The notes: a model not told the origin generated them from the sequence alone. DNA of 32,016 nucleotides from an uncultured Lachnospiraceae bacterium (GCA_947565305.1 CANOFO010000023.1:1-32016), one strand, 5' to 3'. Counted from the first letter of the stretch, positions 1-9,283 are shown. Numbers and translations are program-made.

Positions 1-117
1 GTATACTATTATTTTTATGAGAAGGAGTTGGAAACCCAATATCTGACAACGGCATTGGAGGGGATACGTTACCAGCTTCCATCCAAAGATATCCGTGAAA
101 TGATAAATATAACATAA
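1..117 (+). CDS. ntpC: V-type ATP synthase subunit C, C-terminal fragment
   Basis: The 38-codon open frame enters from the left edge and ends at TAA 115-117. Its visible residues end in a motif like LPSKDIREMI. Subunit C of V/A-type ATPases commonly ends in a similar helical stretch with an IRE motif. Subunit C links the central stalk (D/F) to the membrane ring. The assignment rests mainly on position, directly upstream of subunit I in a V-ATPase operon, because only the tail is visible. The gap to the next start is 18 nt, so the two genes are certainly cotranscribed. The 5' end lies outside the window. Confidence 0.7.
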   Translation, partial: VYYYFYEKELETQYLTTALEGIRYQLPSKDIREMINIT

Positions 118-135
118 AGAAACGGAGGAGATGCT

Positions 136-2031
136 TTGATTGAGAAAATGAAGCTGCTGCATATTACCGGACCGAAAGGGGATATTGACAGGGCGGTAAA
201 AAATTACCTGAATAAGTATGATATCCATTTTGAAAATGCCATGCAAAGTCTGGGGAATATGAAAAATGTGCGTCCCTTTGTGGAGACCAATCTCTATAAG
301 GAGGCCATGCAGCGTGGGGAAGAATTAAAAGAGTACCTGGTCAGTTCTGGAGAAGGAACTATTGAGATGCGGGCGGCACAGGCGCAGGTGGTTGTGGATG
401 AGGTTTATGGGCAGATTAAGGATGTGCGCGGCAAACAGGAGGAACTGAGGGAGAAGAGCTTGGAAATCAAAGCGTGGATGGAGGAGATTGCCCCCTTCAT
501 CGGGCTGGACTTTGAACTCTGTAAGCTCAAGGATTTCCGCTTTATTGATTATCAGTTTGGCAGGATTAAAGTGGATGACTACCACAAGCTGGAACGGTAT
601 ATATATAAGAATCCGTACACTCTGTTTTATGAATGCAACAATGACAGTAAATATGTGTGGGGCGTATATTTTGTGCCACATACCTACCTGATGGACGTGA
701 AGTCGGTATATGCGTCCTTTCATTTTGAAGAGATTGAAGTCTCGGACAAGTTTCAGGAGACTCCCAGCCAGGTGTTTGCATATGCTAAGGAAGAACTGGA
801 AAAATGTGAGCAGGAACTGGAACGTCTGCAGATGCAGGTCTGTGAGATTGCCATGGGCAGGAAGGATGAGATACTGTCAGCATGTAAGAGCCTGGAGAGT
901 TATTGCAGGAATTTTGACATCCGCAAATATGCCGCCTGTACCCAGGCAAATGATGGGAGTGAGGAGTATTATATCCTCTATGGCTGGATGGCAAGGCAGG
1001 ATGCGGATAAACTTGAGCAGGAGATTGCGCATGACCCCAATATCCACTGGGAGGAGGAAGAGGGCAATGATGGGATAAGCCCCCCAACCAGGCTCAAAAA
1101 TCCTGGGATATTAAAGCCCTTTGAAATGTTTGTGGAGATGTATGGGCTTCCTGCCTACAATGAGATGGACCCGACTTTGTTCATTGCGCTGACCTATACG
1201 CTGATGTTCGGTATTATGTTTGGGGACGTAGGGCAGGGGGCATGTCTGTTGGTTGGCGGGCTGCTGCTGTACCGGTTTAAGAAGCTGCGCCTGGCGGGAA
1301 TTGTAGGCGTTGCCGGGGTATGGTCTGTAATTTTTGGATTTTTGTATGGCAGCTTTTTCGGATTTGAGGAGGTATTGCCGGCAATTTGGATGAAGCCGAT
1401 GGACAATATCATGACAACTTTGATGTTGGCGATTGGCTTTGGTGCAGCATTGATATTGATTGCCATGGCGCTCAATATCATCAATGCCGTAAGGGCGAAA
1501 GATTACGGAAGGCTGTTATTCCACCAGAGTGGGATTGCAGGGCTCATCTGCTATGGATTTGTGGTCTTGTGTGCATTGCTCTTTGTTACTGGGAATGGTC
1601 TTCCGGCGACCATTATTATAGGAATTGCAGTGGGTGTGCCGTTGATTGCGATACTGCTCAAAGAGCCGTTAAGCCATCTGGTGGAACGAAAGAGCCAGAT
1701 TTTTCCGGAGGGGAGCAAGGTGATGTTCTTTGTGGAAGCATTGGTGGAAGGGTTTGATGTGGTGTTAAGCTATGCCACGAACACGATTTCCTTTGTCCGT
1801 GTGGGAGCGTTCGCCTTAAGCCATGCCGGCATGATGGGGGTTGTGATGACCCTTGCCGGGCTGGAGAAAGGCAATCCGAACTGGATTGTCATCGTGTTCG
1901 GCAATCTGTTGGTTGCCGGGCTGGAAGGGCTGATTGTTGGCATCCAGGTGCTTCGTCTGGAATATTATGAGATGTTCAGCCGTTTTTATACAGGCAGTGG
2001 GAAACCATTCATATCATTTAACAAGAGATAG
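136..2031 (+). CDS. ntpI: V-type ATP synthase subunit I
   Basis: This is the stator/ion-channel subunit of the membrane Vo sector (homologue of eukaryotic subunit a, 631 aa, usual size for the family). The N-terminal half (about 1-330) is soluble and rich in helical coiled-coil stretches. The C-terminal half (about 345-625) has seven or so hydrophobic segments. Family hallmarks include the first membrane segment around MFGDVGQGA and the late motif SFVRVGAFALSHAG, whose Arg is the expected partner of the proteolipid Glu. The start is TTG at 136, because GGAGGAG at 124-130 sits five bases upstream; the ATG at 148 would lie too far from it. It works with K (next gene) to form the ion path. Confidence 0.95.
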   Translation: MIEKMKLLHITGPKGDIDRAVKNYLNKYDIHFENAMQSLGNMKNVRPFVETNLYKEAMQRGEELKEYLVSSGEGTIEMRAAQAQVVVDEVYGQIKDVRGKQEELREKSLEIKAWMEEIAPFIGLDFELCKLKDFRFIDYQFGRIKVDDYHKLERYIYKNPYTLFYECNNDSKYVWGVYFVPHTYLMDVKSVYASFHFEEIEVSDKFQETPSQVFAYAKEELEKCEQELERLQMQVCEIAMGRKDEILSACKSLESYCRNFDIRKYAACTQANDGSEEYYILYGWMARQDADKLEQEIAHDPNIHWEEEEGNDGISPPTRLKNPGILKPFEMFVEMYGLPAYNEMDPTLFIALTYTLMFGIMFGDVGQGACLLVGGLLLYRFKKLRLAGIVGVAGVWSVIFGFLYGSFFGFEEVLPAIWMKPMDNIMTTLMLAIGFGAALILIAMALNIINAVRAKDYGRLLFHQSGIAGLICYGFVVLCALLFVTGNGLPATIIIGIAVGVPLIAILLKEPLSHLVERKSQIFPEGSKVMFFVEALVEGFDVVLSYATNTISFVRVGAFALSHAGMMGVVMTLAGLEKGNPNWIVIVFGNLLVAGLEGLIVGIQVLRLEYYEMFSRFYTGSGKPFISFNKR

Positions 2032-2043
2032 GAGGAAGGAAAA

Positions 2044-2460
2044 ATGGCAACAAAAATTATATTGGTCGTGATACTGCTTTGCAGTATGATTATCCCGGTA
2101 GGCGGATTTCTGCTGAGCAAACGGAAAGAGGGAGGTTTTAAGGCAGCGCTTTTGTGCAATATCTTTTTCTTCTTTGGCACGCTGCTGGTGGCGGATATCC
2201 TGATGTTCGGAAATGTCCATGCGGCGGGGGAAGTGGCAGATGCGGTGGCAAGCGTGGAGAGCTGGCGGTATATTGCAGCGGCTCTGTCCACGGGCATGTC
2301 CTGTATCGGTGCGGGCATTGCGGTGGCAAGCGCGGCAAGTGCGGCGCTGGGGGCATTGAGCGAGGATTCTTCCATCATGGGTAAGGCATTGATTTTCGTG
2401 GCTTTGGCAGAATCCATTGCCTTATACGGACTGTTGATTTCTTTCTCCATTCTTGGATAA
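2044..2460 (+). CDS. ntpK: V-type ATP synthase subunit K (proteolipid, rotor ring)
   Basis: Membrane rotor-ring subunit of 138 aa with four hydrophobic segments (about 4-24, 34-54, 72-105, 114-137). The second hairpin has the proteolipid pattern, with Gly/Ala-rich small residues (GAGIAVASAASAALG) and a single ion-binding Glu at about residue 123 in ALAESIALYGLL. The first hairpin is not Gly-rich and lacks a carboxylate, so each four-helix protomer would carry one ion site, as in NtpK-type rings. The gene starts at ATG with a strong AGGAGGAAGG site and follows subunit I by 12 nt. Whether H+ or Na+ is translocated cannot be read with confidence from this sequence. Confidence 0.93.
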   Translation: MATKIILVVILLCSMIIPVGGFLLSKRKEGGFKAALLCNIFFFFGTLLVADILMFGNVHAAGEVADAVASVESWRYIAAALSTGMSCIGAGIAVASAASAALGALSEDSSIMGKALIFVALAESIALYGLLISFSILG

Positions 2461-2474
2461 AAAGGAGCAAGTCT

Positions 2475-2783
2475 ATGAAAATGTATCTGATTAGCGACAA
2501 CAGGGATACTTATACCGGGATGCGCTTAGCGGGCGTGGAAGGCGTGATTGTCCATGAGAGGCAGGAACTGAAGGAATCACTGGAACGTGTGTTTCAGGAC
2601 AAGGAAATCGGCATTGTCCTGCTGACGGAGAAGTTCGGCAGAGAATTTCCAGACCTCATTGACGATGTAAAGCTTAATCGGCGTCTGCCTCTGCTGATTG
2701 AGATTCCTGACCGCCATGGGACTGGCAGGAATGCGAATTTTATCACGGATTACGTCAGTGAGGCCATCGGCTTAAAATTGTAG
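2475..2783 (+). CDS. ntpF: V-type ATP synthase subunit F
   Basis: Small 102-aa central-stalk subunit. It begins KMYLISDNRDTYTGMRLAG, the typical start of subunit F, where a short beta strand is followed by D-x-x-T/G-x-R-L-A-G. It continues with a Rossmann-like alternation including GIVLLTEKF and a mid-protein LPLLIEIP motif. F binds subunit D and regulates rotation. The start ATG has AAAGGAG upstream. The gene lies 14 nt after K. In many clostridial operons E and C come before F; here F precedes E and C lies upstream of I, so the order is rearranged but the set is conventional. Confidence 0.92.
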   Translation: MKMYLISDNRDTYTGMRLAGVEGVIVHERQELKESLERVFQDKEIGIVLLTEKFGREFPDLIDDVKLNRRLPLLIEIPDRHGTGRNANFITDYVSEAIGLKL

Positions 2784-2785
2784 GA

Positions 2786-2857
2786 GGAAGGCAAATGCGG
2801 AGCATTTCTTTTAACGCCTTCCGCCGACATGGCAGGGGACGCTAAGCGTCGCGTGCC
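2786..2857 (+). repeat. Double-hairpin intergenic element inside the V-ATPase operon
   Basis: The 103-nt gap between F and E is unusually long for this operon and holds two stem-loops. The first pairs GGAAGGC (2786-2792) with GCCTTCC (2816-2822) and encloses an inner hairpin AAATGC-GGA-GCATTT (2793-2807). The second is GACGC-TAA-GCGTC (2838-2850), with GGCA/TGCC (2831-2834, 2854-2857) able to close an outer helix. There is no U-tract, so it does not look like a terminator. It could be a REP-like dispersed repeat or an mRNA processing/stability element that sets E-A-B-D levels relative to C-I-K-F. I saw no second copy in this window. Confidence 0.6.
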
Positions 2858-2886
2858 GGTACATTATAAAGAAGAAGGGAGAAGGT

Positions 2887-3447
2887 ATGCAGATTGAGGA
2901 GAAATTAGAGGTGTTCCGTAATTTTACCATCGAGGTGGCAAGGAAGGAGAGCGAAGAGCAGATTGCAGAATATGAGGCTTCCTGCCATCAGGAAATAGAA
3001 ACGTTCCGGCAGCAGAAACTGGCGGAAATGGAGCATAAAATCCGCAATGAAGAACAGCGTATCCGCAGACAGATGAACAGCAAGCTGTCAAGGGAAATGC
3101 TGCATCAGAAGCGGATTTTAGACGAGTGCAAGCGCACCTGGAGGGAGAAGCTGCTTAAGGAAGTGAAAGCGCTTCTTGAGGAATACCAGAAGACAGAAAG
3201 CTACTGGGAGTATCTTGCTGCCAAGATAAAAATGTCTCTGGAGGTAGCCGGGGAAGAGGAAGCCATTATCTATATCAATCCTTCCGATGAAGATAAGAAA
3301 GCGGAACTGGAGAAGCGGACCAAGGCAGCGCTTACCGTCAGCAAGATTGATTTTGGCGGGGGAATCCGTGCGGTGATACGTTCCCGCAATATCCTCATTG
3401 ACGAATCCTTTGTGACAAAGCTGGAACAGGAGGAGACCTATCTATGA
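2887..3447 (+). CDS. ntpE: V-type ATP synthase subunit E (peripheral stalk)
   Basis: A 186-aa protein whose first 110 or so residues form a highly charged, Glu/Lys/Arg/Gln-rich helix expected to make the coiled-coil peripheral stalk. A globular C-terminal part includes FGGGIRAVIRSRNILIDESF. That GG(I/V)-x-x-x-x-x-G/N-x-I-x-x-D pattern is the recognisable subunit E C-terminal signature. It anchors to the A/B head and pairs with subunit G/H, which is not present in this window and may lie upstream. The start ATG follows GAAGGGAGAAGG. The stop overlaps the ATG of subunit A (ATGA), consistent with translational coupling. Confidence 0.88.
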   Translation: MQIEEKLEVFRNFTIEVARKESEEQIAEYEASCHQEIETFRQQKLAEMEHKIRNEEQRIRRQMNSKLSREMLHQKRILDECKRTWREKLLKEVKALLEEYQKTESYWEYLAAKIKMSLEVAGEEEAIIYINPSDEDKKAELEKRTKAALTVSKIDFGGGIRAVIRSRNILIDESFVTKLEQEETYL

Positions 3448-5210
3448 GCGTGACAGGTAACATATATGGAATTAATGGACCGATTATCACCATCAAAGGA
3501 AATCTGGGCTTTCAGATGTCAGAAATGGTCTATGTAGGCGGGCAGCGCCTGGTGGGGGAAGTAATTGCCCTTAATAAGCAGGAGACGGTCATCCAGGTAT
3601 TTGAAGAGACCACAGGGCTGCGTCCGGGAGAGGTCGTAGAGGGTGCGGGAAGCGCTATCTGCGTGACGCTTGCGCCGGGGATTATCACGAATATTTTTGA
3701 TGGGATAGAGCGGCCGCTGCAGCTGATTGGACAGGAGAACGGCGCATACATACCCCGCGGCGTCAGCGTGGACCTGCTGGACAAGAGCCGCCGGTGGGAG
3801 ACCAAGGTCTGTGTGAAATGTGGCGATGTGGTATCGGGAGGCACGGTTATCGCCCAGGTGCCGGAGACGCCGGCAATCCTCCACAAGGTTATGGTGCCGC
3901 CCGATATGGATGGCATGGTCATCTGGATGGCAGAGGACGGCAGCTATACGATAGACGAACCGTTGGTAACAATCCGAAAGCCCGATGGGAGCGAGCAACA
4001 GCTTACGATGACGCAGAGATGGCCAATCCGCATTCCGCGCCCGATTCACAGGCGTTATCCGGCGGACCGCCTGCTGGTGACCGGACAGCGCATTTTAGAT
4101 ACGCTGTTTCCCATCGCCAAAGGCGGCACGGCAGCGATTCCCGGCGGTTTTGGCACCGGCAAGACGATGACGCAGCATCAGCTTGCCAAATGGTCAGATG
4201 CGGATATTATCATCTATATCGGCTGTGGGGAGCGCGGCAACGAGATGACCAATGTGCTGGAAGAATTCTCCAAGCTGACAGACCCCAAGACAGGAAATCT
4301 TTTGATGGACCGGACCACGCTGATTGCCAATACCTCCAATATGCCGGTGGCGGCGCGGGAGGCCAGCATATACACCGGACTGACGCTTGCCGAGTATTAC
4401 CGGGATATGGGATATCATGTGGCAATCATGGCAGATTCCACTTCCCGCTGGGCGGAGGCGTTGCGGGAACTCTCCGGCAGGCTGGAAGAGATGCCGGCGG
4501 AGGAAGGGTTTCCAGCTTATCTTGCCTCCAGGCTGTCGGCGTTTTATGAGCGCGCCGGGTATGTGGAGAATCTGAACGGAACCGATGGCAGCGTGACCAT
4601 AATCGGCGCAGTTTCCCCGCAGGGCGGTGATTTTTCTGAGCCGGTGACGCAGAATACCAAGCGTTTCGTGCGCTGTTTTCTGGCGTTGGACAAGGCGCTT
4701 GCCTATGCCAGGCATTATCCGGCTATCAACTGGCTGACCAGCTATACCGAATATTTAGGCGATTTGGAGGATTGGTATGGAGCCAACGTGGGAGCAGATT
4801 TTATTCCCTGCAGGAATGAACTGCTCCATATCCTGACCACGGAGAGCCGTCTAAATGAGATTGTGAAACTGATTGGCAGCGATGTCCTGCCTGATGACCA
4901 GAAGCTGATTCTGGAGATTGCCAGGGTTATCCGTCTGGGATTCCTGCAGCAGAACGCATTCCATGCGGAAGATACCTTCGTTCCTATGGAAAAACAGCTT
5001 GAGATGATGAAAGTTATCCTTTATCTCTATGAGAAATGCAAATCCTTGATTGACCTGGGGATGCCAATGGCTTTGCTGAGAGAGAACCGCATCTTTGAGA
5101 AGGTGATTGCCATCAAATATGATGTGGCAAATAAGGATATGTACAAATTTGAGGAGTACCATCAGATGATAGATAATTTTTATCAGGGACTGATGGAGAG
5201 CAATGCATAG
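3444..5210 (+). CDS. ntpA: V-type ATP synthase catalytic subunit A
   Basis: The catalytic nucleotide-binding subunit of the V1/A1 head (588 aa, full length). The P-loop GGFGTGKT lies around residues 233-241, followed by the family motifs [10 protein letters not shown] and [14 protein letters not shown], and the non-homologous insert typical of A subunits occupies roughly 120-200. It alternates with B in the A3B3 hexamer and couples ATP hydrolysis or synthesis to rotation of D/F. The start ATG overlaps the TGA of subunit E and has AGGAGGAG upstream inside that gene. Its end overlaps an upstream in-frame ATG of B, but the better B start lies just after. Confidence 0.98.
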   Translation: MSVTGNIYGINGPIITIKGNLGFQMSEMVYVGGQRLVGEVIALNKQETVIQVFEETTGLRPGEVVEGAGSAICVTLAPGIITNIFDGIERPLQLIGQENGAYIPRGVSVDLLDKSRRWETKVCVKCGDVVSGGTVIAQVPETPAILHKVMVPPDMDGMVIWMAEDGSYTIDEPLVTIRKPDGSEQQLTMTQRWPIRIPRPIHRRYPADRLLVTGQRILDTLFPIAKGGTAAIPGGFGTGKTMTQHQLAKWSDADIIIYIGCGERGNEMTNVLEEFSKLTDPKTGNLLMDRTTLIANTSNMPVAAREASIYTGLTLAEYYRDMGYHVAIMADSTSRWAEALRELSGRLEEMPAEEGFPAYLASRLSAFYERAGYVENLNGTDGSVTIIGAVSPQGGDFSEPVTQNTKRFVRCFLALDKALAYARHYPAINWLTSYTEYLGDLEDWYGANVGADFIPCRNELLHILTTESRLNEIVKLIGSDVLPDDQKLILEIARVIRLGFLQQNAFHAEDTFVPMEKQLEMMKVILYLYEKCKSLIDLGMPMALLRENRIFEKVIAIKYDVANKDMYKFEEYHQMIDNFYQGLMESNA

Positions 5211-5220
5211 GAGGGCAGAT

Positions 5221-6609
5221 ATGGCAATTGAGTATTTAGGGTTAAGCGACATTAATGGTCCCCTGATTGTTCTGGAGGGAGTAAAAAATGCCTCTTATGA
5301 GGAAGTGGTAGAATTCGTGGTGGAAGGGAAACAGCACAAGAAAGGCAGGATTGTTGCCGTGGATGAGGATAAGGCAGTCATCCAGGTCTTTGACAATACG
5401 GATGGGATGTCCCTGCAGAATACGCATACCAGGCTGAGTGGGCATCCCATGGAGATTGGCCTTTCTTTAGAAATTCTCGGGCGTACCTTCAACGGACTGG
5501 GGGAGCCCATTGATGGGCTGGGCAGGATTGAGCCGGAGGTAGTGCGGGATGTGAACGGATTGCCATTAAATCCCTGTACCCGGGAGTACCCGAGAAATTA
5601 TATCCGTACTGGCATTTCTGCCATTGATGGGCTGACAACCTTAATCCGCGGACAGAAGCTTCCCATTTTTTCCGGGAATGGACTGCCCCATGACCAGCTT
5701 GCCGCGCAGATTGTGGAACAGGCTTCCCTGGGGGAAGATTCCAAGGAGGAATTTGGCATTGTCTTTGCGGCGATGGGGCTCAAGTATGATGTGGCTGATT
5801 TCTTCCGCCGAAGATTTGAGGAGAGCGGCGTCAGCTCCCATGTGACGATGTTTCTCAATCTCTCCAATGACCCGGTGGCAGAGCGGCTGATTACGCCGAA
5901 GATGGCGCTGACAGCAGCGGAATACCTTGCCTTTGAGAAGAACATGCATATCCTGGTAATTTTGACGGATATGACTTCCTATGCGGAGGCGATGCGCGAG
6001 ATTTCTGCCTCCAAAGGAGAAATCCCCAGCCGCAAAGGCTATCCGGGCTACCTCTACAGCGAACTGGCAACCTTATATGAGCGTGCAGGGATTGTGCAGG
6101 GCAGGGAAGGGAGCGTCACGCAGATTCCTATTCTCACTATGCCCAATGACGATATCACCCATCCAATCCCAGATTTGACCGGTTACATCACGGAGGGGCA
6201 GATTGTATTGGAACGTTCCCTGCACCAGAAGAATATTTACCCGCCCATCAATGTACTTCCGTCCCTTTCCCGCCTGATGAAGGACGGCATTGGGGATGAG
6301 TATACGAGAGAGGACCATCAGGATGTGGCGAACCAGCTGTTCTCCTCCTATGCCAGGGTAGGGGAGGCGCGTGACCTGGCAAGCGTCATCGGGGAGGATG
6401 AGCTGTCGGAGACGGACAAGAAGTACCTGGAATTCGGCGCCTGCTTCGAGAAAGAATTTGTGGCGCAGGGATTAAATGAGAACCGTACGATTGAGGAGAC
6501 TTTAGATATCGGATGGCGGCTTTTGCATATCCTGCCCAGGGAAGAACTTGACCGTATTGACACGAAGATTCTTGAGAAATATGCGGATGCAGAGGAGAGC
6601 AGGCAATGA
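5221..6609 (+). CDS. ntpB: V-type ATP synthase subunit B
   Basis: Non-catalytic head subunit (462 aa). It begins with the canonical [17 protein letters not shown] and carries [15 protein letters not shown] in place of a functional P-loop, plus [14 protein letters not shown] and the [12 protein letters not shown] segment. The in-frame ATG at 5203 lies inside the end of subunit A and has no good ribosome site. GAGGG at 5211-5215 is correctly spaced for ATG 5221, and the protein from there matches the family start, so 5221 is preferred. The TGA overlaps the ATG of the metallophosphoesterase, which shows that the foreign gene is tightly built into the operon. Confidence 0.97.
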   Translation: MAIEYLGLSDINGPLIVLEGVKNASYEEVVEFVVEGKQHKKGRIVAVDEDKAVIQVFDNTDGMSLQNTHTRLSGHPMEIGLSLEILGRTFNGLGEPIDGLGRIEPEVVRDVNGLPLNPCTREYPRNYIRTGISAIDGLTTLIRGQKLPIFSGNGLPHDQLAAQIVEQASLGEDSKEEFGIVFAAMGLKYDVADFFRRRFEESGVSSHVTMFLNLSNDPVAERLITPKMALTAAEYLAFEKNMHILVILTDMTSYAEAMREISASKGEIPSRKGYPGYLYSELATLYERAGIVQGREGSVTQIPILTMPNDDITHPIPDLTGYITEGQIVLERSLHQKNIYPPINVLPSLSRLMKDGIGDEYTREDHQDVANQLFSSYARVGEARDLASVIGEDELSETDKKYLEFGACFEKEFVAQGLNENRTIEETLDIGWRLLHILPREELDRIDTKILEKYADAEESRQ

Positions 6610-7619
6610 GAAAAAGAATGATGCAGGCATTGGCAGCAGCTCTTTTTTGTAGCGCGCTTGCCCTATCAGGATGGCATATAATGGACAAAACACCTGTGGA
6701 CGTGGACGGAGGGGCACAGGATACCGATGTCTTGGAAGTTGCGGACAGGGCAGAGATGGATATGGAGCAAACGACTCTGGAAGAGGAATTCGTGTCGGTG
6801 CATATTCCGGGATTGAAGCATTCCTATCGCTTTATTTTTGTATCTGATTTGCATGTGATTGTGGAGAATGACGAGATTTCACCAGATAAACTTGAGAATG
6901 TACATACACGCCGTGAATCCTTTCGGACAGCGGATGGCATATATTCGGCGCAGCTGTGGGAAGAGATGTTGGAAATCTTCAATGCTATGGATGCAGACGC
7001 CATCCTGCTAGGCGGGGATATGATTGATTATGCATCCACCGCCAACATAGGCATCGTGAAAGAAGGAATTGAGAAACTGGATGCGCCCGTGCTGTATGTC
7101 CGAGCAGACCACGATTATAATCCTTACAATTGCGATGATCTTGACAAGAAGGATATGAAAACGTTGCATCAATCCATAGATGGCTATGAGGGGATTTCTC
7201 TGATGGAATTTGAAGATTTGTGCATTGTTGGACTCAATGACAGCACAAAGCAGATAAAGAAAAAACAACTCAAAAGATTCAAGGAGATTGCGGCTCTTGG
7301 GAAGCCAATCATCCTCTTGACCCATGTCCCGCTGGAATCCAGGCTGGACACAAGCCTTGCGGAGGAATCAAAGAAAGTATGGCAGGATCGAGCACTTCTT
7401 TGGGGAGAGAATGACTATTATGAGCCAAATGAGACTACGCAGGTCTTCCTGGACATGGTATACGCGGAAGACAGCCCCGTGAAAGCGGTGGTCTGTGGAC
7501 ACCTGCATTTTAGCTGGGAGGGAAAGATAACGGAGCATTGCCTACAGCACGTATTTCCGGAGATGTATTCTGGAAGGTATGGCATAATCACTGTTGATGG
7601 GCAGACGGATGCAGATTGA
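6606..7619 (+). CDS. Exported or membrane-anchored metallophosphoesterase inserted in the V-ATPase operon
   Basis: A 337-aa calcineurin-like phosphoesterase. Residues 1-25 form a basic start plus hydrophobic helix (signal peptide or anchor), so the catalytic domain should face outside. Metal-ligand blocks appear in order: SDLHV (D81, H83), GGDMID (D138), DHD at 168-170, LLTHVP and CGHLHFSW. In most relatives the third block is GNHD; here it reads ADHD, so the usual metal-bridging Asn is Asp168. The gene starts by ATGA overlap with subunit B and ends 34 nt before subunit D. The substrate cannot be inferred. Related exported phosphoesterases act on nucleotides, phospholipids or cell-wall intermediates. 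No role in the V-ATPase is established. Confidence 0.85.
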   Translation: MRKRMMQALAAALFCSALALSGWHIMDKTPVDVDGGAQDTDVLEVADRAEMDMEQTTLEEEFVSVHIPGLKHSYRFIFVSDLHVIVENDEISPDKLENVHTRRESFRTADGIYSAQLWEEMLEIFNAMDADAILLGGDMIDYASTANIGIVKEGIEKLDAPVLYVRADHDYNPYNCDDLDKKDMKTLHQSIDGYEGISLMEFEDLCIVGLNDSTKQIKKKQLKRFKEIAALGKPIILLTHVPLESRLDTSLAEESKKVWQDRALLWGENDYYEPNETTQVFLDMVYAEDSPVKAVVCGHLHFSWEGKITEHCLQHVFPEMYSGRYGIITVDGQTDAD

Positions 7620-7653
7620 ACAGACAAAAAAATGTGAAAAGTGAGGTGAGCGG

Positions 7654-8280
7654 ATGGACCCCAATACATTTCCCACAAAAGGAAATTTAATCCTGGCAAA
7701 AAACTCCCTTGCTTTGTCTGAGCAAGGGTATGATTTGATGGACAAAAAGCGCAACATCTTAATCCGCGAGCTGATGGAATTGATTGAGCAGGCAACGGAC
7801 ATCCAAAAGGAGATAGACGAGACGTTTACCAGCGCATACCTGGCGCTGCAGAAAGCCAATATCCAGATGGGTATCCATGAGGTGGAAGTATTGAGCCAGA
7901 ATGTGCCGGTGGAAAATTCCATCACTATCAAGCGGCGCAGCGTGATGGGCACGGAGATTCCCAAAGTGGAATACAGCGGAGAAATGTTAAAGCCGTACTA
8001 TCCTTTTTTTGGGACGAAGATGTCTTTGGATGAAGCGTGTGAAAAATTCCAGAAAGTGAAAGAACTAACTATCCGCCTGGCGCAGATAGAGACCAGCGCC
8101 TACCGTCTTGCCTACAATATCAAGAAGACACAGAAGCGCGCCAATGCGCTGCAGAACATCACGATTCCCAAATATAAGGCTCTTGTGGCAACTATTCAGG
8201 GGGCTTTGGAGGAGAAAGAGCGGGAGGAGTTTACCAGGCTGAAAGTTATCAAGCGCATGAAACAGAAAAAGGCAGAATGA
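7654..8280 (+). CDS. ntpD: V-type ATP synthase subunit D (central rotor shaft)
   Basis: A 208-aa protein with the subunit D pattern. The start region NTFPTKGNLILAKNSLALS leads into a long helix with DLMDKKRNILIRELMELI. The C-terminal helix includes RLAYNIKKTQKRANALQNITIPKY, the diagnostic RRVNALE-like motif. It forms the antiparallel coiled-coil shaft inside A3B3 and binds F and C. The start ATG follows GTGAGGTGAG. It ends the ATPase operon. Separation from B by one extra gene is the only unusual feature. Confidence 0.95.
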   Translation: MDPNTFPTKGNLILAKNSLALSEQGYDLMDKKRNILIRELMELIEQATDIQKEIDETFTSAYLALQKANIQMGIHEVEVLSQNVPVENSITIKRRSVMGTEIPKVEYSGEMLKPYYPFFGTKMSLDEACEKFQKVKELTIRLAQIETSAYRLAYNIKKTQKRANALQNITIPKYKALVATIQGALEEKEREEFTRLKVIKRMKQKKAE

Positions 8281-8330
8281 AGGAAGAAGCAGATAAAGAA
8301 GCAGACAAAGCAGAGGAAGCACAGCGATGA
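8277..8330 (+). CDS. Possible 17-codon linker ORF coupling subunit D to moxR
   Basis: An ATG at 8277 overlaps the stop of subunit D (ATGA), and its TGA at 8328-8330 overlaps the start of the MoxR gene (ATGA). The encoded peptide would be a highly charged helix, MKEEADKEADKAEEAQR. Only a weak AAAAAGG site precedes it. The double overlap is neat and could serve translational coupling, but the sequence is low complexity and may be a chance frame or a decayed tail of subunit D. There is no evidence the peptide itself has a function. Confidence 0.25.
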   Translation: MKEEADKEADKAEEAQR

Positions 8331-9271
8331 AGACAGAGAATAACCACAAACAGATACCGGCATTTGAAATAATCAATGAAGTGAAAAAGGCAGTGATTGG
8401 CAAGGATGACTGCATCGCCAAAGCGGTGGCAGCAATCCTGGCAGGAGGGCATATCCTGCTCAACGACATCCCTGGCGTGGGCAAGACTACGCTCGCCATG
8501 GCGTTGGCAAGTTCCATGTCCCTGGCGCAGAACAGGGTCCAGTTTACGCCGGATGTCCTGCCCTCAGACCTGACCGGCTTTTCCATGTACCAGAAGGACA
8601 GCGGTTCTTTTGTCTACCAGCCGGGAAGCGTGATGTGCAACCTGCTTCTGGCAGACGAGATTAACAGGACTTCGCCCAAGACGCAGTCCGCGCTGCTGGA
8701 GGTTATGGAGGAGCAGAAGGTTACGGTGGACGGCATCAGCCATGATGTGCCCGCGCCTTTTATCGTGATTGCAACACAGAATCCTTTTGGCAGCGCCGGG
8801 ACTTGGATGTTGCCGGAAGCGCAGCTGGACCGGTTTATGGTATGCCTGAAGCTGGGATATCCTGACAGGGAAGAGGAAATCCATATTCTCAAAGGGATGC
8901 AGCGCCGGGAAGAAGTGCAGCCTGTGGTCTCCAGGGAGGAGCTGCTCTCCATGCAGCATCTGGCGGACAATGTGTTTGTCCATGAAGAGATATATCAGTA
9001 TGTGGGGAATCTGGCGGACAAGACCAGAAATCATCCAATGATAGACCTTGGGCTCAGCCCCAGAGGCACGATGAATGTCCTGCAGATGGCGAAAGCAGTA
9101 TCGTTCCTGCGTCAGCGTTCTTATGTAATCCCGGAGGATGTGAAGGATATCTTCTTTGCAGTCTGCGCCCATCGGATTATCCTTGGCACGAAGGCGCGGG
9201 TGGCGCATATGGATGCAAACCAGGTGCTGGAGGAAGTCCTGCGGCAGGTGCCGGCGCCGAAAAGTCTTTGA
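8327..9271 (+). CDS. MoxR-family AAA+ ATPase
   Basis: A 314-aa cytoplasmic AAA+ chaperone-like ATPase. The Walker A motif GVGKTT (about residues 50-56) is followed by the MoxR-typical QFTPDVLPSDLTG, Walker B LLLADEINR, sensor 1 in VIATQNPFG, and LPEAQLDRF. The C-terminal lid contains GLSPRGTMNVLQMAKA. MoxR proteins typically act with a DUF58/VWA-like partner and a transglutaminase-like membrane protein, which are the next two genes. The ribosome site is AGAGGA before ATG 8327. It lies only 46 nt after the V-ATPase operon with no terminator seen, so read-through is likely. Confidence 0.95.
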   Translation: MKTENNHKQIPAFEIINEVKKAVIGKDDCIAKAVAAILAGGHILLNDIPGVGKTTLAMALASSMSLAQNRVQFTPDVLPSDLTGFSMYQKDSGSFVYQPGSVMCNLLLADEINRTSPKTQSALLEVMEEQKVTVDGISHDVPAPFIVIATQNPFGSAGTWMLPEAQLDRFMVCLKLGYPDREEEIHILKGMQRREEVQPVVSREELLSMQHLADNVFVHEEIYQYVGNLADKTRNHPMIDLGLSPRGTMNVLQMAKAVSFLRQRSYVIPEDVKDIFFAVCAHRIILGTKARVAHMDANQVLEEVLRQVPAPKSL

Positions 9272-9283
9272 CAGGAGTAAGGT

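Noticed and set aside
2795-2845. Short ORF MRSISFNAFRRHGRGR in the F-E gap
   Set aside because: It has an AGGAGG-like site upstream but is entirely made of the hairpin element, so the reading frame looks like a by-product of the palindromes.
8564-9208. Long antisense open frames, such as 214 codons opposite moxR and 250 codons opposite yebC (22831-23583)
   Set aside because: They lie opposite strongly recognised genes, have no homology-like motifs or ribosome sites, and follow from the codon bias of the + strand.
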